DNA from: an uncultured Sphingomonadaceae bacterium
Lineage (GTDB): Bacteria > Pseudomonadota > Alphaproteobacteria > Sphingomonadales > Sphingomonadaceae
Length of the DNA stretch: 64,000 bases
Direction of reading: 5' to 3'
Assembly: GCA_947493955.1 (NCBI GenBank)
Contig: CANLSQ010000002.1
Span: 248,001 to 312,000 of the forward strand
In this document: positions 25,722-35,569 of the stretch, one piece after another
Position numbering within the stretch: the stretch's first letter is position 1
Layout: the number at the start of each line of letters is the position of its first letter
Notes under the pieces: generated by a model
Told to the model about the DNA's origin: nothing
Seen by the model: only the letters and a program-made list of their open reading frames with translations
The model's database searches: none
Translations under genes and position numbers: made by a program

Positions 25722-26993
25722 ATGAAATTTAAAAAAATTTGCGTAGTAGGCCTGGGCTATATTGGGCTGCCAACTGCAACTATTATTGCATCGCGAAAAC
25801 ACCATGTTGTGGGTCTGGACGTTAACCCAAAAGCAGTTGAAAGCATAAATAATGGCCAAAGCCATATTGTGGAACCGGAATTGGATGAAATGCTCCACGC
25901 TGCTGTTAGTGATGGCTATCTTACGGCGATCAGCGCGGCGAAACCGGCGGACGCCTTTTTGATAGCAGTTCCGACGCCATTCAAAAATGATCATGAGCCC
26001 GACATCAGCTACATCGAGGCCGCCGTTAAGGCAATTGCCCCAGTGTTGCAGCCCGGAAACTTAGTGGTTCTCGAGTCAACATCTCCTGTCGGCACGACGC
26101 AAAAAATCTCGGAATGGTTAGCTGACGAACGACCCGATATGACCTTCCCGCACATCTGTGGGAGTAACTCAGACATTCGGATTTCTCATTGTCCGGAGCG
26201 AGTATTACCAGGAAAGATATTGAGGGAACTTGTTTCCAATGATCGTGTAATCGGTGGCCTTACACCTCAATGTTCAGAGCTTTCAAAAGAGCTTTATGAA
26301 ATATTCGTGGAGGGGAACTTTGTTTGTACGGATGCGCGCACCGCAGAAATGTGCAAGTTGGCGGAGAACAGTTTCAGAGATGTCAATATTGCTTTTGCCA
26401 ATGAACTGTCACTGATCTGTGACAAGCTGGGTATTGAAGTCTGGGAATTGATAGAGCTGGCGAATCTGCACCCTAGAGTTAATATATTGCAGCCGGGCCC
26501 AGGTGTAGGGGGACACTGTATTGCCGTTGATCCATGGTTCATTATCCATTCCGCCCCGGAAGAAGCCAAATTAATAAAACAGGCCAGGCTGGTTAACGAC
26601 GGCAAGCCAGATTGGGTTGTAGATAAAGTTGATGCGGCTGCAGAGCTATTGCGATCTCGTGATGCAATGACAACCGTTCGGGTTGCTTGTCTAGGTCTGG
26701 CGTTCAAACCGAACATAGACGATCTCAGGGAAAGCCCGGCCGTTGATATATGTGAAGTTTTGTCACGTAACAATGCATTGGAAGTGCTAGCGGTAGAGCC
26801 TCATATTGAGAAGCTGCCCAAATCTCTTGATCAGGCTGCCAAATTGACATCGGCAAAACAGGCAATTGCTCAAGCAGACATCGTCTTGTTACTGGTCGAC
26901 CATAGTGCTTTTAAGGATATCCCCCTGGAATCCTTGTCAGGCAAGCAAATCATTGACGTAAGAGGTTTTTGGAGCGGCAAGACCCCGGTCTGA
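25722..26993 (+). CDS. wecC: UDP-N-acetyl-D-mannosamine dehydrogenase
   Basis: WecC oxidises UDP-ManNAc twice with NAD+ to UDP-ManNAcA, a uronic acid donor. The N-terminal Rossmann motif is VVGLGYIGLPTATIIA. The catalytic cysteine lies in GPGVGGHCIAVDPWF (Cys266), and the middle domain shows KLAENSFRDVNIAFANEL. The C-terminal UDP-binding domain contains CLGLAFKPNIDDLRESPAVD. The ManNAc specificity is inferred from the adjacent wecB; related enzymes act on UDP-GlcNAc or UDP-Glc. It is the only uronic-acid-forming enzyme in the window, which matters for interpreting the amidotransferase and heparinase further downstream. Confidence 0.93.
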   Translation: MKFKKICVVGLGYIGLPTATIIASRKHHVVGLDVNPKAVESINNGQSHIVEPELDEMLHAAVSDGYLTAISAAKPADAFLIAVPTPFKNDHEPDISYIEAAVKAIAPVLQPGNLVVLESTSPVGTTQKISEWLADERPDMTFPHICGSNSDIRISHCPERVLPGKILRELVSNDRVIGGLTPQCSELSKELYEIFVEGNFVCTDARTAEMCKLAENSFRDVNIAFANELSLICDKLGIEVWELIELANLHPRVNILQPGPGVGGHCIAVDPWFIIHSAPEEAKLIKQARLVNDGKPDWVVDKVDAAAELLRSRDAMTTVRVACLGLAFKPNIDDLRESPAVDICEVLSRNNALEVLAVEPHIEKLPKSLDQAAKLTSAKQAIAQADIVLLLVDHSAFKDIPLESLSGKQIIDVRGFWSGKTPV

Positions 26994-27027
26994 CAAAGCC
27001 TATAATCAGATTTAGAAGGATGATATA

Positions 27028-28062
27028 ATGAAAGTTGCGATCATAACCGGCATCACCGGCCAGGACGGCGCATATCTGGCAAAATTCCTGCTTGGTAATG
27101 GTTACAAAGTGATCGGGACATATAGAAGAACAAGCTCGGTCAATTTCTGGCGACTGGATTATTTGAACGTCACGCATCATGATAATATGGAACTGGTTGA
27201 ATATGATCTCACCGATTCCGGGTCTGCCATTCGCCTGATTGACAAATATCGACCTGACGAAATCTATAACCTTGCGGCACAAAGTTTTGTTGGCGTATCT
27301 TTTGACCAACCAGTTACAACCGCACAGATAACCGGTATCGGCCCTGTGAATCTACTTGAAGCAATCAGAGTGATCGATCAAAAGATACGGTTCTACCAGG
27401 CCTCCACCTCAGAAATGTTTGGATTGGTTCAACAAGTACCTCAAACCGAAAAAACTGCATTCTATCCCAGAAGTCCTTATGGTGCAGCAAAGCTATACGC
27501 ACATAGTATGGTCGTGAACTACCGTGAAGCCTATGATATTTTTGCATGCAGCGGAATATTGTTCAATCATGAGTCCCCGCTTCGTGGGAAAGAATTTGTA
27601 ACAAGGAAAATTACGGACGGGGTCGCAAGAATCAAACTAGGCAAGCAAGACCGCCTGGAGCTGGGCAACATTGATGCCAAACGTGATTGGGGATATGCAG
27701 ACGATTATGTGCAAGGGATGCATGCCATGCTTCAACATGATGTGGCAGATACTTTTGTCCTTGCTACTAACCGTACGCTTTCGGTACGGGACTTTGTTAC
27801 AATGAGCTTTGCTGCCGCGAATATTGATTTGGATTGGCAAGGAACAGGCGTTGATGAGTTTGCTTTGGATCGTTCAACAGGTGTGAAACGCGTCTCGATA
27901 AACCCCGATTTTTACAGGCCAAGTGAAGTTGATCTTTTGATTGGTGATGCATCTAAAGCTGATGAATTGCTGAATTGGCGACCAACAACCGATCTTGAGA
28001 AGCTTTGTCTTCTGATGGTTGAAGCAGATATGAAAAGGGTTGGCGCGGAGAAGATTAACTGA
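27028..28062 (+). CDS. gmd: GDP-mannose 4,6-dehydratase
   Basis: Gmd converts GDP-D-mannose to GDP-4-keto-6-deoxy-D-mannose. This short-chain dehydrogenase-fold protein has the [19 protein letters not shown]-binding start, the STSEMFG catalytic segment, Tyr151-x3-Lys155 ([11 protein letters not shown]), and the family-specific [16 protein letters not shown] and [15 protein letters not shown] stretches. The ribosome site AAGGATGATA lies before the ATG. Its stop overlaps the start of the reductase gene (TGATG), so both steps are coupled. Confidence 0.95.
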   Translation: MKVAIITGITGQDGAYLAKFLLGNGYKVIGTYRRTSSVNFWRLDYLNVTHHDNMELVEYDLTDSGSAIRLIDKYRPDEIYNLAAQSFVGVSFDQPVTTAQITGIGPVNLLEAIRVIDQKIRFYQASTSEMFGLVQQVPQTEKTAFYPRSPYGAAKLYAHSMVVNYREAYDIFACSGILFNHESPLRGKEFVTRKITDGVARIKLGKQDRLELGNIDAKRDWGYADDYVQGMHAMLQHDVADTFVLATNRTLSVRDFVTMSFAAANIDLDWQGTGVDEFALDRSTGVKRVSINPDFYRPSEVDLLIGDASKADELLNWRPTTDLEKLCLLMVEADMKRVGAEKIN

Positions 28063-28949
28063 TGCGTGTTCTGATCACTGGGGCATCTGGCTTCACGGGG
28101 CTCCATTTGACGCAATATCTGCGGCAACTCGGCCACGATGTGATCCCCATTGGTCAAGAACGAAACAGCGAACTTCATAACTATCGCCAGGTTGATCTTT
28201 TGGATAATGATCGCCTTCTAAAGACCATAACAGAAACTTTACCGACACATGTAGTTCATTTGGCTGCGAAATCTCACGTTGTCGGAGAGCCGCTCGACTT
28301 CTATCATATTAACCTAAGGGGTACCGAAAATTTGCTCGCCGCGTTGGGCAAGTCGGACATAAACCTCAAGAAAGTTGTGATCGCTAGCAGCGCCAATGTT
28401 TACGGAAATGCCGATAGTAAGTATATTGCTGAAACCCAAGCTTATCAGCCGATGAACCACTATGGGATGAGTAAGGTTACCGTCGAACTAGCCGCCCTTC
28501 ATTGGTTTACAAAGCTTCCTATCGTCATCGCTCGACCGTTTAACTACACCGGCCCCGGTCAATCAGAAAATTTTGTCTTCCAGAAAATTGTAAAAGCCTT
28601 CAAGCGCCGCGACACTGCATTGAAACTTGGACGTACCGATGTTTTCCGCGATCTATCAGATGTGCGCTTTGTCGTTTCTGCTTATAAGGCGTTGCTCGAC
28701 CAAGGAGTAAATGGCGAGATCTATAATATTTGTTCCGGACAAGCCGTCTCAATCGAGCAGACCATTCAAATCGTAGCTGAGATATCTGGGCACATGATCG
28801 ACATTCAAACGGATGAGCAGCTAGTACGAGACAACGAAATAACTTATCTTTGCGGCGACCCATCCAAGCTTCGCGCACTCGCCCCTAACTTAGATCATTT
28901 CGATTTAGTTGAAATCTTTCGGAATATGTATAACGCGGCTTCGGACTGA
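28062..28949 (+). CDS. rmd: GDP-4-keto-6-deoxy-D-mannose reductase (Rmd type)
   Basis: This 295-residue SDR-fold epimerase/reductase has ITGASGFTGLHLTQYLRQLG, the ASSANVYG catalytic serine segment and Tyr134-x3-Lys138 (NHYGMSK), then RPFNYTGPGQ and FRDLSDVRFVV. Paired with Gmd by a one-base overlap, it most likely forms GDP-D-rhamnose. GDP-6-deoxy-D-talose is an alternative product; GDP-L-fucose is less likely because the fold and motifs differ from the epimerase-reductase Fcl. The product cannot be settled from sequence. Confidence 0.87.
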   Translation: MRVLITGASGFTGLHLTQYLRQLGHDVIPIGQERNSELHNYRQVDLLDNDRLLKTITETLPTHVVHLAAKSHVVGEPLDFYHINLRGTENLLAALGKSDINLKKVVIASSANVYGNADSKYIAETQAYQPMNHYGMSKVTVELAALHWFTKLPIVIARPFNYTGPGQSENFVFQKIVKAFKRRDTALKLGRTDVFRDLSDVRFVVSAYKALLDQGVNGEIYNICSGQAVSIEQTIQIVAEISGHMIDIQTDEQLVRDNEITYLCGDPSKLRALAPNLDHFDLVEIFRNMYNAASD

Positions 28950-28972
28950 CAGAAATAGTAAGTTGAAAATTA

Positions 28973-30007
28973 GTGCGGATATGTTTTTTTGCTAATCTCT
29001 CCCAGCATGAAAATTGGCGTGAGATGTTCGATAAAATTGAATTTTATCGTGTAGATATCATGCTTCTCCGAGAAATGGGCCATGAAGTTATATTGGCTGG
29101 TTCTCCTGCAATGATCGATAAAACAGCCGACCTGTATTATTGTTGGTGGTGGGGGCATGCACCTTATGTTTTACCGAGGGCTTGGTTAAGGAAAAAGCCA
29201 GTCGTTGTAACTGGGGCATTCGATTACGCGACATGCAGAGAAGAATTGCCTGGCACCTGTTATTTGGATAGGCCAGTTTGGCAAAAGCTGATCCTTGCCG
29301 GGATGTTGCGCGCTGCAAACGCCAATCTTTTTATATCGCAATATGAATATACTGAAGTCACTTCCAATTTGAAGGTTCGGAGACCTTCGTTAGTGCCCCT
29401 TGCTATTGATATGGAAAAATATACCCCATCATCAAATGCAGCTAAAGGCGATTATTTCTTTGCTGTTGCACTTTCGACCCGCGAGAATGCAATTAGAAAA
29501 GGTTTACCTCAAACCATTCGAGCCTTTGCCCAAGTAGCCAAAGATTATCCTGAAGCATGCTTGAAGATCGCCGGCAAAACCTCTGAATATACTGAAAGCC
29601 TAAAAGCATTGGCTCGAGAACTGGGTGTCGAACGAAAAGTCGAGTTTTTGGGTATGGTGTCCGAGGAAGACAAGATTAGGCATTATAGACATTGTGTTGC
29701 CTATATTCAGCCCTCGCTATATGAGGGCTTCGGGCTAGCGATAGCAGAAGCGGTTGCGAGCGGCGCGCGCATCATCACCTCCAACAGGGGTGCTGTCCCC
29801 GAGGTAGCAGGCCCAGATGGTATAATCGTTGACCCAAATGATATTGAAGCTATCGCAGCCGGAATGGCGGCTGTGATCGAAGCACCGACTGATGTGAAAG
29901 AGGATGTTTTGCGGCATAACTGGATAAAAGATAGGTATTCATATAACAGGCGACGAAACGCCTTGGAGGAAGTCATCAATAATGCTGCAGCTATAAAATC
30001 GCGCTAA
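28973..30007 (+). CDS. Glycosyltransferase family 4 (GT-B)
   Basis: The 344-residue protein has a GT-B fold, with a C-terminal domain containing the donor-site E-x7-E motif in YEGFGLAIAEAVASGARI and PEVAGPDGIIVDPND. It begins with a GTG codon (RICFFANLSQHENWREMF follows), 24 bases after rmd, and has no good ribosome site. It presumably transfers one sugar, perhaps D-rhamnose because it follows gmd-rmd, to the lipid-linked intermediate at the cytoplasmic face. Donor and acceptor are inferred only from position. Confidence 0.86.
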   Translation: MRICFFANLSQHENWREMFDKIEFYRVDIMLLREMGHEVILAGSPAMIDKTADLYYCWWWGHAPYVLPRAWLRKKPVVVTGAFDYATCREELPGTCYLDRPVWQKLILAGMLRAANANLFISQYEYTEVTSNLKVRRPSLVPLAIDMEKYTPSSNAAKGDYFFAVALSTRENAIRKGLPQTIRAFAQVAKDYPEACLKIAGKTSEYTESLKALARELGVERKVEFLGMVSEEDKIRHYRHCVAYIQPSLYEGFGLAIAEAVASGARIITSNRGAVPEVAGPDGIIVDPNDIEAIAAGMAAVIEAPTDVKEDVLRHNWIKDRYSYNRRRNALEEVINNAAAIKSR

Positions 30008-30121
30008 TATGCCGATCCAGTTAATTTGACCAGCTACACTATATTTACAAGAAATCAGCGCTTTTTTGAGGTTGCGCTATTCAAAAAACTTCTCACGCGA
30101 CGATAGAGGTATCCAGTAACT

Positions 30122-30886
30122 ATGAATAACCAGGCTGTTTTGGGTCAATTTCTTCGACCTGTAGGTAAATTTGATCTTGTCAGACTGGGTAGCGATGGCG
30201 ACGGCGGGTATTTGGTCGTTAAGCAGGACGTCGAAAATGCCGACATCCTGATATCGCTTGGGATATGCGATGATTGGTCATTTGAGGATGCTTTTTTGAA
30301 AGTGAACAATGTTCCATTGGAGGCATTCGATGGCAGTATAAGCCTGTATGACCTGTTTAAAATGTTGATCAAATCGTTACTACAGTTCTTCAAACTGAAA
30401 AGGCTGTTCCATTCTATTTTTGCCTTAAGCACCTACAACTTGTTTTTTTCAGGATCAAAACGCCATCACAAATATTTTGTAGGGTATGACAAGAAGCCAA
30501 ACTTCGTCTCCCTGAAGTCGATTTTCGACAAGCATGTCGTTGCAGATCAACGGGCTTTCCTGAAAATCGATATTGAGGGTTGGGAATATCGGATTTTAGA
30601 TGATTTGATTGCTGTCGCTGACGGGCTCTCCGGTCTGGTAATCGAGTTTCACGACGTTGACCTACATATTGACACCATAAAGCGCTTTGTAGACAAGCTA
30701 CCCTTGGGGGTCGCACATGTGCATTGCAATAACTTTGCGGATGTTAATCCCGGTCATACTCCCCTCGTCATTGAAGTTACATTCTCCGATCCAAATGGCA
30801 GCTCAGAGGGTGATTTGAGTTTCCCGCACGAATTGGATGCCCCTAACAACGTGACCAAGGCTGACTATCAAATTGCTTTTAAGTAG
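30122..30886 (+). CDS. FkbM/Methyltransf_22-like methyltransferase
   Basis: Two family stretches are visible: ILISLGICDDWSFEDAFLK (43-60), the SAM-binding region, and AFLKIDIEGWEYRILDDLI (146-163), the hallmark FkbM motif. Between them (about 77-110) lies a hydrophobic, Leu/Phe-rich insertion (LFKMLIKSLLQFFKLKRLF) that may touch the membrane. It probably O-methylates a sugar of the polymer or its precursor. The 254-residue product stands between the GT4 gene and the flippase. The ATG has no strong ribosome site. Methyl-acceptor identity is unknown. Confidence 0.8.
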   Translation: MNNQAVLGQFLRPVGKFDLVRLGSDGDGGYLVVKQDVENADILISLGICDDWSFEDAFLKVNNVPLEAFDGSISLYDLFKMLIKSLLQFFKLKRLFHSIFALSTYNLFFSGSKRHHKYFVGYDKKPNFVSLKSIFDKHVVADQRAFLKIDIEGWEYRILDDLIAVADGLSGLVIEFHDVDLHIDTIKRFVDKLPLGVAHVHCNNFADVNPGHTPLVIEVTFSDPNGSSEGDLSFPHELDAPNNVTKADYQIAFK

Positions 30887-30919
30887 AGTTCTGACAACAG
30901 GCCGCTCCGAGATCCGGTT

Positions 30920-32173
30920 GTGCTAGGGGCCAGTTTTTTGCGCAACCTGAAGAGCCGTTTCGAGTCGGGTGGCTTCTTACCTCTATTTGTTTTGATGATC
31001 GCCGTTCAAGGAACGGTATTGGTCAGCCAAAGTCTATCAACACTTATTTTGAACCCTTCGGAAATTGGTTCCATTCGTACGTTTGAAAGTGTTGTCTCTG
31101 TACTTGTTATCGTTGCGGGCTTTGGAGCACCCACTCTTGCGATGCGCGACACAGCAGCTGCCAATATCGAGCATCGGGGAGAGGCCATTCGCAATCTTCT
31201 CATTTTACCGATAATAGGGATTGCGATTGTTGCAATCCTTTTGCTTGCGACGCTGCTTCTCGACTTTGACTTCGTGCAGCCTTTGAAAGAACTGGCCGCC
31301 TTTGCTCTATTTTTGATCTTAAGCATCAATATTACACGACTCGTCTCTGCCATCAGTCAGGGCCTGATGATAGTTCCAAGGATTTACATAGTGGTGTTCA
31401 TCGGATCGCTACTTGCGATTGCTGCTCATCTTGTGGGAGCTGGTCAGAAAACCCTTTTCTCTTGGATATCTGGTCGGGTGGTCGGTGAGTTGATATTGGC
31501 CGTTTCAATTTTGGCGGCTTCTATGAAATATTGGCCAAAAATCCAATGGACAAGAAGGTTCCAATTCTTGCCATTGCTTAAGACTGCAGGGCGCGCCACG
31601 CTGGTGAATTTTTCACTAATTTTTAGAATGGCTGCAGATGCCGCTCCCATCGTTTTGCTTGGCATATACAGCGCCGCAAGCGATGATATTGGAAATTTCG
31701 GTGTAGCGACATTGCTTATGACTTTTGCGACCCTTCCCTTGACGATAATAACCCAAAACGGATTACCTCAACTCGTTTCAGCTGACGGATCACGGCAGCC
31801 TGAATTGATACACATCCTAAAAAGGCGCTTATTGTTGGGATCGGGACTTATCGCAGCAATAATTATTGCAGTAATTTCGCTGCTACGTTTTGCAATTGAG
31901 ACGGAATATGATGATGCATTATTGGCGGCGATGATCTTAACGGCCACATTGCCTTTGAAATCGTACGTTGTTTTCAGTGGAACAATCCTATTAGCATATA
32001 ATCGTTATATATTAGCTTTGATAACCAATTTTCTTGAGCTGCTACTGATCGCGCTAATCTTTATAGTTCTCGGACAACAGGCCGATATTGAATTGGCTGT
32101 TATTGCCGTCATAGCCGGAGCTTCACTATCTTCATTTGTGTTGTTCCTTTTTAGGCACAAAATTCGGAAGTGA
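30920..32173 (+). CDS. wzx: Polysaccharide flippase (Wzx-like)
   Basis: The 417-residue product has about twelve hydrophobic helices and the general MATE/Wzx look: a basic N-terminal helix start (FLRNLKSRFESGG), IRTFESVVSVLVIVAGFGAP and regularly spaced transmembrane segments to the basic C-terminus (FRHKIRK). Wzx flips undecaprenyl-linked repeat units across the inner membrane. The first codon is GTG and the ribosome site is weak. Its stop overlaps the start of the polymerase-like gene (TGATG), a coupling expected for a Wzx/Wzy pair. Wzx proteins are poorly conserved, so the call rests on topology and context. Confidence 0.8.
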   Translation: MLGASFLRNLKSRFESGGFLPLFVLMIAVQGTVLVSQSLSTLILNPSEIGSIRTFESVVSVLVIVAGFGAPTLAMRDTAAANIEHRGEAIRNLLILPIIGIAIVAILLLATLLLDFDFVQPLKELAAFALFLILSINITRLVSAISQGLMIVPRIYIVVFIGSLLAIAAHLVGAGQKTLFSWISGRVVGELILAVSILAASMKYWPKIQWTRRFQFLPLLKTAGRATLVNFSLIFRMAADAAPIVLLGIYSAASDDIGNFGVATLLMTFATLPLTIITQNGLPQLVSADGSRQPELIHILKRRLLLGSGLIAAIIIAVISLLRFAIETEYDDALLAAMILTATLPLKSYVVFSGTILLAYNRYILALITNFLELLLIALIFIVLGQQADIELAVIAVIAGASLSSFVLFLFRHKIRK

Positions 32174-33477
32174 TGCACATGAAATCCATCATCGACAAAA
32201 CCGACAAAGACATATCACTGGGTCTGAAAATCGTACTTTTCTTGGCTCCAACTTCAATATTTATTGACCCGACTAACCCTACGCTAATCTACAATATTGT
32301 TGGATTTGAAGACACAACGTTAGGAATACCCTTAACCCTGATTTCGATACTAATCACGCTGCCGACCATCATTCAAAACATGACTAAAAACTCTTTTAGA
32401 TTTTTAGCAATTGTGATGGCGATTATATTTATAAGCTTTTTCAACGCCATTTTTAATGGCGTCACTGAACCGCTGGCCATGGGCGTCGTCTGGAGTCTCC
32501 CATTCTTATGGCTCTCATACTATTTCGCGATTGAGTTAAACCCCATATCTCCGAAAGTATTGCGACCGATTGCTTTTGGTACGATAGCAAATGGCCTCTA
32601 TTTATTTGCTGCTGGCGTTGGTGAATTCTTGATCTATGGATCGCTCCAGCAGGATGGCAGGATTTCAAGCAATTTGGTACTCCCAGGACACTACCAAATG
32701 TATGTCTATATTCCCACCATGATTTGCTTCAGCTTTATTTTATTGATATCGATAACCAGATCTCGGATAATAAATTTTATCCGCTTTGAAACATTGATAT
32801 TTATAGGCATTGGTTTTTCATGCTTAGCTTTTATGGCTTCGAGAGAAGCTATATTGGCGTTTTTGTTATCTTTAGTTATGATTTTTGTTATAAATAGTAG
32901 GGCAAGGCTATTGGTATTATGCATATCATTTCCTGCCGTTATCATATTATTTCTATCCAATTTGACATATCTGACTGATCAGGCAGCGGGCAGTACATAC
33001 ACATCAATAAGCAAATTTTCTCAATTCACTGAAACAGGGCAGTCTTATGGTGGTAGAGATCTTGCAGTAACGCAATATTATGAGTTTTTCGCAAATCAAC
33101 CACTATTTGGCACAGGTATGCGGTCACCACTCAACAACTATTTGGGACTCTATACAGACTTCCCTAGTGCCCATAATTATTATGTCGATACGCTTGCATG
33201 GGGAGGTTTGGCTCTCTTTATACCTATAGCATATGTAGTAATTTTGTTCTTATACAGAGCCTGCGCAGGTTACATTATGGTTCTAGGAAAGGGGGGAGAG
33301 TATATATTGGTCAGAGCATTTTTTACGATCACAATCGTATGCCTGCTGTTTAGCAACAACATCAACGTCCCTCTGAGACAGCCCTTACTGGCTTCATTTA
33401 TCGCTCTTGTGCTGTATTCAACCTTCGTATGCTATGATCAACTGATCTCCGACAAAAAATCATCGACGGGAAGCTGA
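32173..33477 (+). CDS. wzy: O-antigen/EPS polymerase-like membrane protein (Wzy)
   Basis: A polytopic protein of about 434 residues with roughly eleven helices. A C-terminal extracytoplasmic loop shows GQSYGGRDLAVTQYYEFFAN, then LFGTGMRSPLNNY and DFPSAHNYYVDTLAWGG, the pattern of the Wzy/O-antigen-ligase superfamily. It would join flipped repeat units in the periplasm. The ATG at 32173 overlaps the wzx stop and is preceded by GGAAG; a GTG at 32170 and an ATG at 32179 are alternatives. The gene is strikingly AT-rich compared with its neighbours (many TTA, ATA and TTT codons), which fits separate acquisition. Confidence 0.8.
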   Translation: MHMKSIIDKTDKDISLGLKIVLFLAPTSIFIDPTNPTLIYNIVGFEDTTLGIPLTLISILITLPTIIQNMTKNSFRFLAIVMAIIFISFFNAIFNGVTEPLAMGVVWSLPFLWLSYYFAIELNPISPKVLRPIAFGTIANGLYLFAAGVGEFLIYGSLQQDGRISSNLVLPGHYQMYVYIPTMICFSFILLISITRSRIINFIRFETLIFIGIGFSCLAFMASREAILAFLLSLVMIFVINSRARLLVLCISFPAVIILFLSNLTYLTDQAAGSTYTSISKFSQFTETGQSYGGRDLAVTQYYEFFANQPLFGTGMRSPLNNYLGLYTDFPSAHNYYVDTLAWGGLALFIPIAYVVILFLYRACAGYIMVLGKGGEYILVRAFFTITIVCLLFSNNINVPLRQPLLASFIALVLYSTFVCYDQLISDKKSSTGS

Positions 33478-33481
33478 CAAT

Positions 33482-35398
33482 ATGTGCGGAATTTTTGGCA
33501 GCCTTGGTGCGTTTGATGGTGCAGCAAAGGATCCACTTTCAATAATTCGTCGCAGGGGACCGGACAGTTCAGGCGAATGGTGCGACAAAGAGAATAATGT
33601 TTTTCTTGGCCATCGCCGCCTATCAATATTGGATTTATCGCCCGCCGGGAACCAACCGATGGTCTCTGAAGACGGCCGATATATCATGGTCTACAATGGT
33701 GAAATTTACAATTATCAGGAACTGCGCCTTGAGTTGGAAGCTGCAGGCCGGAGCTTCTTGGGTCATTCGGATTCGGAGGTATTGCTAAAATTATTCGAGC
33801 AGCAAGGAACTGCGGCATTCGAAAAATTAAACGGCATTTTTGCAGTTGCTTTTTGGGATCGGGATCAGCGAGTATTGACTTTGGCTCGCGATGCGGTCGG
33901 CGTTAAGCCTCTATATTATTCTGAAGTGTCTGATGGCGTTGCCTTCGCAAGTGAAATGAAGGTTTTGATACGAGGAGGTTTTGTAAACCCGTCCATCAAT
34001 CCAAGGGCGGTGCTTCGTCATCTTTCATATCTCTATTCTCCCGGCCGCGAGACCATCGTAAATGAAGTGCAAAAACTATTACCCGGTGAATATGTCCAGT
34101 ACAAAGATGGTCAGAAGGTAAATCAAGCGATCTTCTTTGATCCGATTGCACCTCCCGGCACAAAGCAAGAAATTTCGGTAGAGAAAGCGGTTGTAAGTGT
34201 TCGAGATGCCTTGGAGACTGCCATTGGCCGACAGTTGATTTCAGATGTTCCTTTAGGTGCTTTCTTATCTGGTGGCTTGGATTCTTCCTCGATTGCTGCG
34301 TTCGCAAGCCGTATCCATAACGGACCCGGAAAGCTTGAGTGCTTTTCCATCGATATTTCCGAACAAATTGGAGCGGAGGGATTAGTCGATGATTTGCCTT
34401 ATGCACGCAGCGTAGCAAAGCACCTAGACGTAAACCTGAATGTCATAAAAGCTGAAGGGAATATGATAGATCGATTGGGAGAGATGATTTACTTTCTCGA
34501 TGAGCCAACAGCCGATTTTGCTGCACTTAACACCCTGTATATTGCCGAATTGGCTCGATCCAAGGGCATTAAAGTGCTTCTATCAGGATCAGGTGGCGAT
34601 GACATATTTACTGGTTATCGGCGCCATTTTGCTTTGATGCAGGAGAGATACTGGTCCTGGTTACCAAAAACAGGCCGATCCATTTTGAGCAGCGCAGCCA
34701 AGACCTTACCATCATCTCCACCCATATCTCGCCGGGTGGGAAAAGCATTTCAATATGCGGACCTGAACGTTGACCAGAGGTTGGCCAGCTACTTTTTATG
34801 GTTGGATCCTGCAGAGGCTTTGGGCTTGCTGTCGCCAGAATTGCGGGCCGGATTATCGGATGATGATGTGTCTGCACCTATGCTGAAGTCTCTGGAAGGT
34901 TTGCCCAGTGGCCATTCACCGCTGGAGCGGATGTTATATTTGGAAGGCAAGCATTTTTTGGCAGACCATAACCTTAATTATGCAGATAAAATGGGCATGG
35001 CCGCAAGTGTCGAAATCCGGGTTCCACTGCTTGATAGAGATTTGATAAATACCGTTTTGTCGCTACCGGATGACTTCAAACAACGCGGTGGAACCGGAAA
35101 GTGGATATTTAAGAAAGCTATGGAAGGAATTCTGCCCGACGATATTATCTACAGGAAGAAAACCGGATTTGGTGTGCCCTTGCGCGAATGGCTAAAAGGA
35201 CCGTTGAAGAGTCAAGTAGCCTCGCTGCTGAGTGACGAAAACATAAAACGGCAAGGATTGTTCGACCCTGTGGCCGTTCAACAACTTATTGCCGCCAATG
35301 ATGCCGGGAAAGTGGATGCTTCTTACACCATATTTGCTGTGCTTTGCTTACAGATATGGTGTGACCAGTTTATTGATGGCAATTTTGCGATAGACTGA
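33482..35398 (+). CDS. asnB: Glutamine-dependent amidotransferase, AsnB type
   Basis: The protein starts MCGIFG with the Cys2 nucleophile of class II glutaminases, followed by the GGRRGPDSSGEW-type glutaminase region and the synthetase domain with the ATP PP-loop SGGLDSSS (263-270). Its 638 residues match stand-alone AsnB. In polysaccharide loci such proteins often amidate uronic acids instead of aspartate (the role proposed for WbpS in Pseudomonas O antigen). The position five bases after wzy and the presence of WecC make sugar amidation a reasonable inference, but true asparagine synthesis cannot be excluded. Confidence 0.9.
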   Translation: MCGIFGSLGAFDGAAKDPLSIIRRRGPDSSGEWCDKENNVFLGHRRLSILDLSPAGNQPMVSEDGRYIMVYNGEIYNYQELRLELEAAGRSFLGHSDSEVLLKLFEQQGTAAFEKLNGIFAVAFWDRDQRVLTLARDAVGVKPLYYSEVSDGVAFASEMKVLIRGGFVNPSINPRAVLRHLSYLYSPGRETIVNEVQKLLPGEYVQYKDGQKVNQAIFFDPIAPPGTKQEISVEKAVVSVRDALETAIGRQLISDVPLGAFLSGGLDSSSIAAFASRIHNGPGKLECFSIDISEQIGAEGLVDDLPYARSVAKHLDVNLNVIKAEGNMIDRLGEMIYFLDEPTADFAALNTLYIAELARSKGIKVLLSGSGGDDIFTGYRRHFALMQERYWSWLPKTGRSILSSAAKTLPSSPPISRRVGKAFQYADLNVDQRLASYFLWLDPAEALGLLSPELRAGLSDDDVSAPMLKSLEGLPSGHSPLERMLYLEGKHFLADHNLNYADKMGMAASVEIRVPLLDRDLINTVLSLPDDFKQRGGTGKWIFKKAMEGILPDDIIYRKKTGFGVPLREWLKGPLKSQVASLLSDENIKRQGLFDPVAVQQLIAANDAGKVDASYTIFAVLCLQIWCDQFIDGNFAID

Positions 35399-35569
35399 TC
35401 CGATGCTTTTCGGAGCAAAGCCCTGAAGAACCCTGCCATACAGAGAACACCTCGACTTCAGCCATTCCATTCACTTGTTGCCCGAAACCGGCGGTGTGTT
35501 TAGGGGAATAGCAATTCGGCAAGATGACGACCTAGATGCCATCAAATAGCAGTAACTTATTAGGACACC

